Shown here: positions 63,501 to 64,000 of the stretch, piece after piece
How the letters are laid out: every line of letters starts with the position of its first letter
Position numbering within the stretch: position 1 is the first letter of the stretch
Assembly (NCBI GenBank): GCA_031271465.1
Contig: JAISVR010000043.1
Coordinates: 85,650-149,649 of the forward strand
DNA from: Prevotellaceae bacterium
Lineage (GTDB): Bacteria; Bacteroidota; Bacteroidia; Bacteroidales; Paludibacteraceae
Direction of reading: 5' to 3'
DNA length: 64,000 nt
Notes under the pieces: generated by a model
The model's database searches: none
What the model saw: only the letters and a program-made list of their open reading frames with translations
Told to the model about the DNA's origin: nothing
Translations under genes and position numbers: made by a program

Positions 63501-64000
63501 TTAGCTGCCTTTAAGCCGCTGCAAATAAAAGCCCTGCGCGATGTGGCTACTAACGGTACATTATCCGTAGCGGCAGGTTACGAAGGCACGGTATTGCGCA
63601 AAGAGGCAGGCGGTTGGAGCTTTGTAACGACAGGCGTTGCCGGCAATTTATCGGCTGTTGCTATTAATAACAGCTCTGTGTTGATTGGCGCGGATAACGG
63701 GGAGCTGTATAAGTTTGATGCTTCTTCTGCCGGGGATTGGAACAATCCTGAAATTGACAGTTACGGTGCAGGGATTACGGCTATCGAAACGATAAACTCG
63801 ACAAGCTACATCAGCACCAACGAGGGTTATGTGTACCGGGCGGGGACAGAGGTGCCGGTATACCGCGGCGGGAAAATTATTAACGACCTGCTGGCGGTAA
63901 ACGGCAGTATTATTGCCGCAGGCAGCGACGGCGCTATCCTTTCGGACTGGAACTCGCAGGCTCAGCAGATAGCGGATGCGCGCATTATCGATGCTGCCCG
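57555..64000 (+). CDS. Second RHS/YD-repeat family exported protein with beta-propeller-like insertion (runs off right edge)
   Basis: The frame is open from the ATG at 57555 to the window edge, more than 2148 residues. A signal peptide ends near LPANGQA (about 36). A fibronectin III-like domain (about 45-155) is followed by the Bacteroidota RHS entry segment KKKEVVSYYDGSMRSRQ and GETFYDHQGRAAIQTLP. A Cys-rich stretch occurs near 580-615. YD-repeat motifs appear as LYYYDQAGNLIKTIPPEGV (about 1483) and TRYLYNSLNQLTAQYMPD. From about 1590 onward the protein has repeated WAVGDNGNIIS, YSNDGRIYSKNG and FTENSGKSWKAS motifs of YCF48/BNR-like beta-propellers. The RHS core end and any variable C-terminal toxin lie beyond the window. 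Minus-strand frames over this region are shadows. Confidence 0.88.
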   Translation, partial: MKYSNHLSANKKKSAKYICCCAVLLCISFLPANGQANFYHSAPAIQASVFNNATGEYEVSWDEVTDADEYQLEWVHINNYDISEESKLEYDFKNNSTRVSIKAPATSYGITSLFEQGYLLCRVRAINYLDPQKTQIVASKWSNADKGTVDSFEPKITITEADAHTLDSLNWQYISNYAEGGKKKEVVSYYDGSMRSRQLVTRINSEQKNAVVGETFYDHQGRAAIQTLPVPADESVLKYYNKFNQSPNDSVYGRNSFDKDSDAPCAVAADSMSTASGASRYYSSANPDANKDFNKYIPDAGGYPFSQTEYEPDNTGRIRRQGGVGKTYQLGSLIAGYHPTTYFYGKPSQEELNRMFASEAGNKSYYQKNVVQDANGQMSVSYLDMQGKVVATSLAGGTPDAMEALASKQNGKRLEISILDNQPIAVGATKYTSVYHHISTTADIHDFSYRLPASSLSSIHDASLPEEVCLSCVYDLVIDIKDECGKRPQLTDFPAGITPGDSLPVRITLGNMENITCDSIGDIKFDFKARFEEGKYTISRTISVKSDAHIDNYLKQHINLVNIRDVIDKKIAEANLDIACEEPQTCEQKCLFDNNPEDCILKCKLEEEYTGNCEQSASMLAADYIPTRVMSEADRNLINSDTLNPTRAEAGGVGQYALYKVVENAIVEKDGNDTLSVSYTYTYSADDVYSAYDIFSNFAATLTYLKTIYPADSALYSITNNSDGIKKFIEVFNPQWAETLAVYFHPEKDCLAACNDSVNQKTQRFDFIVRNTDSYTEAYNRGLLNPLGLSNLNPLGSNNPQHIPSHPDYLDPFFDEDNGPGKDYSGVMKTYMTDGSRVYEDPKSGNQLTFSSLWEQAVYMAYRAELDTLETPAIVDSCKTRAKKFVFDPAGQHGANTCSCVRDRVWENFRALYLGKKSLIEASMPDNSCRGNVPQGKQARIQPPYTSSELAIIADSETAQSTDALGIDPDAGVDSICRLQAEAQVDNILYELAGCLDTVNTVGGYALWNDSNAQYVALREAFVEIMVASCDGANMFGASDLPPNAPSLIVNNKECRSFADAMEAVLDPSQLSLLCNPDLISFPKKYGYEYNSRSNYKIIDSCGCNLLLKAETEFAERHDLPPGITSGKKYFAWAYGYEIENYQGKLCLCDKALIAGLNTGNEDAKAILANSREYMPTELNCDVCIDCNMITAAMAEFESTPWMRRYYQLMDFFGTSLSESNRQRAMVNFMNNKFNLDKSYLDYMAHLQKCTESDSLYCELSPEALSLQTLLNDVLSRGRITDTICGEAISRDIRNSKLDALLPACACEEYSFEASVDNGNKLSMKIAGAQGCSTDCSINLEFTDTIDYELANIVPVFENIRPAEEYRNSNDGKYYFYIDVKVGYGVSIVPATMLGSVCFPIENCYDGTDKSIKLCDREEQKRGSCKEDMMRIIVKDVETLYKEYADSITAAFVDIYSNQCLANTEGKEIFTAEYTDSERHFTLYYYDQAGNLIKTIPPEGVEFVPAEQWADVDKDRKAGTQTVFTKHRLETRYLYNSLNQLTAQYMPDHDAFDGRAVNGAANLAAGMTIASTLFADNMNGVLFGSNPNDPTQSLTYSTTDGGASWKAVEAFGLTSFNALAQDAAKQLWAVGDNGNIISRGSDNKWRVQDASGVSGDLTGIYFDGNTGYMYSNDGRIYSKNGNFWSIVNGKRIGSNFHIEKIVFQNGAAIAAGEENGQGVVYESTDFITWSKSTIKSVLPEITAIHLYSDSEGYAFCSNGLIAESNNGGEHWKVKTQMYNPVEIRKVHFFSANNGIAMDSDKRLLFTENSGKSWKASNLTGADAFAVVPNTSIAYAVKDNVLYQMRNDTTWIMRTKQLLEIIDDKQIVKTVAVTIPGNKVCALYVDNSAMYAIDVAGNVLKTTDVAWDTYTHAASLANFTEPEVLYVSENNAALTVMSANKKWDTGNSNTPDTHNKGYSAVSSGKATGKPLVAIAGLMYSEDNLAAFKPLQIKALRDVATNGTLSVAAGYEGTVLRKEAGGWSFVTTGVAGNLSAVAINNSSVLIGADNGELYKFDASSAGDWNNPEIDSYGAGITAIETINSTSYISTNEGYVYRAGTEVPVYRGGKIINDLLAVNGSIIAAGSDGAILSDWNSQAQQIADARIIDAA

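Overview
The window looks like a chromosomal segment of a Bacteroidota bacterium, most likely of the order Bacteroidales. Four things support this. There is a complete type IX secretion core operon (porP-porK-porL-porM-porN, 26901-32792). A very large exported protein ends in a type A T9SS sorting domain. Bacteroidota-typical families are present (DUF1599, the DoxX/MauE fusion beside tpiA, DUF2795, SIMPL). Promoters repeatedly show the Bacteroidota -7 element TAnnTTTG instead of a sigma-70 -10 box. No rRNA, tRNA or CRISPR array was recognised. Genus cannot be assigned from sequence alone.

Layout. 1-2200: the 5' end of serS runs off the left edge. It is followed by a REP-associated (IS200-like) transposase between 29-bp inverted repeats, then the rplU-rpmA operon with promoter and terminator. 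2230-17317: a 13.3-kb gene for a 4442-residue secreted repeat protein, followed by an OmpA-family outer-membrane protein on the same strand. 17499-26708: housekeeping and envelope genes: exonuclease III, lptB, a small orphan protein with its own promoter and terminator, DUF805, a zinc ribbon, mnmA, DUF1599, DoxX/MauE, tpiA, mlaE and mlaF. 26901-39674: the T9SS core operon, a DUF2795 protein, cob(I)alamin adenosyltransferase, a methyltransferase, a SIMPL protein, recX, topoisomerase IV subunit A and a lytic transglycosylase. 39675-64000: an accessory region of exported proteins. It holds two small lipoproteins with related leaders, a SprB-repeat/PKD adhesin, another lipoprotein, and a 1783-residue protein of the Bacteroidota RHS/YD-repeat family. 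After these come repeat-rich DNA, an LRR protein, a beta-helix protein carrying what looks like the missing tail of the RHS protein, a small exported protein, and a second RHS-type protein of more than 2148 residues that runs off the right edge.

How the parts fit. The T9SS operon supplies an export machine. The 4442-residue protein is a convincing cargo of it, and the adjacent OmpA protein is a plausible anchor. The right third is a surface or secreted-protein island. Its intergenic spaces are filled with at least three families of dispersed structured repeats, and rearrangement at or near these repeats seems to have split one RHS gene.

Most distinctive observations: (i) the split RHS protein, with its C-terminal segment fused to an unrelated beta-helix protein about 4.5 kb downstream; (ii) a 21-bp tandem array that starts inside a repeat palindrome and encodes cysteine at every seventh position, 18 times; (iii) a leader with an (AC)17 microsatellite, a palindrome and a terminator just upstream of a surface lipoprotein gene; (iv) a duplicated ~200-bp element of nested hairpins; (v) a beta-propeller-like module inside an RHS-type protein.
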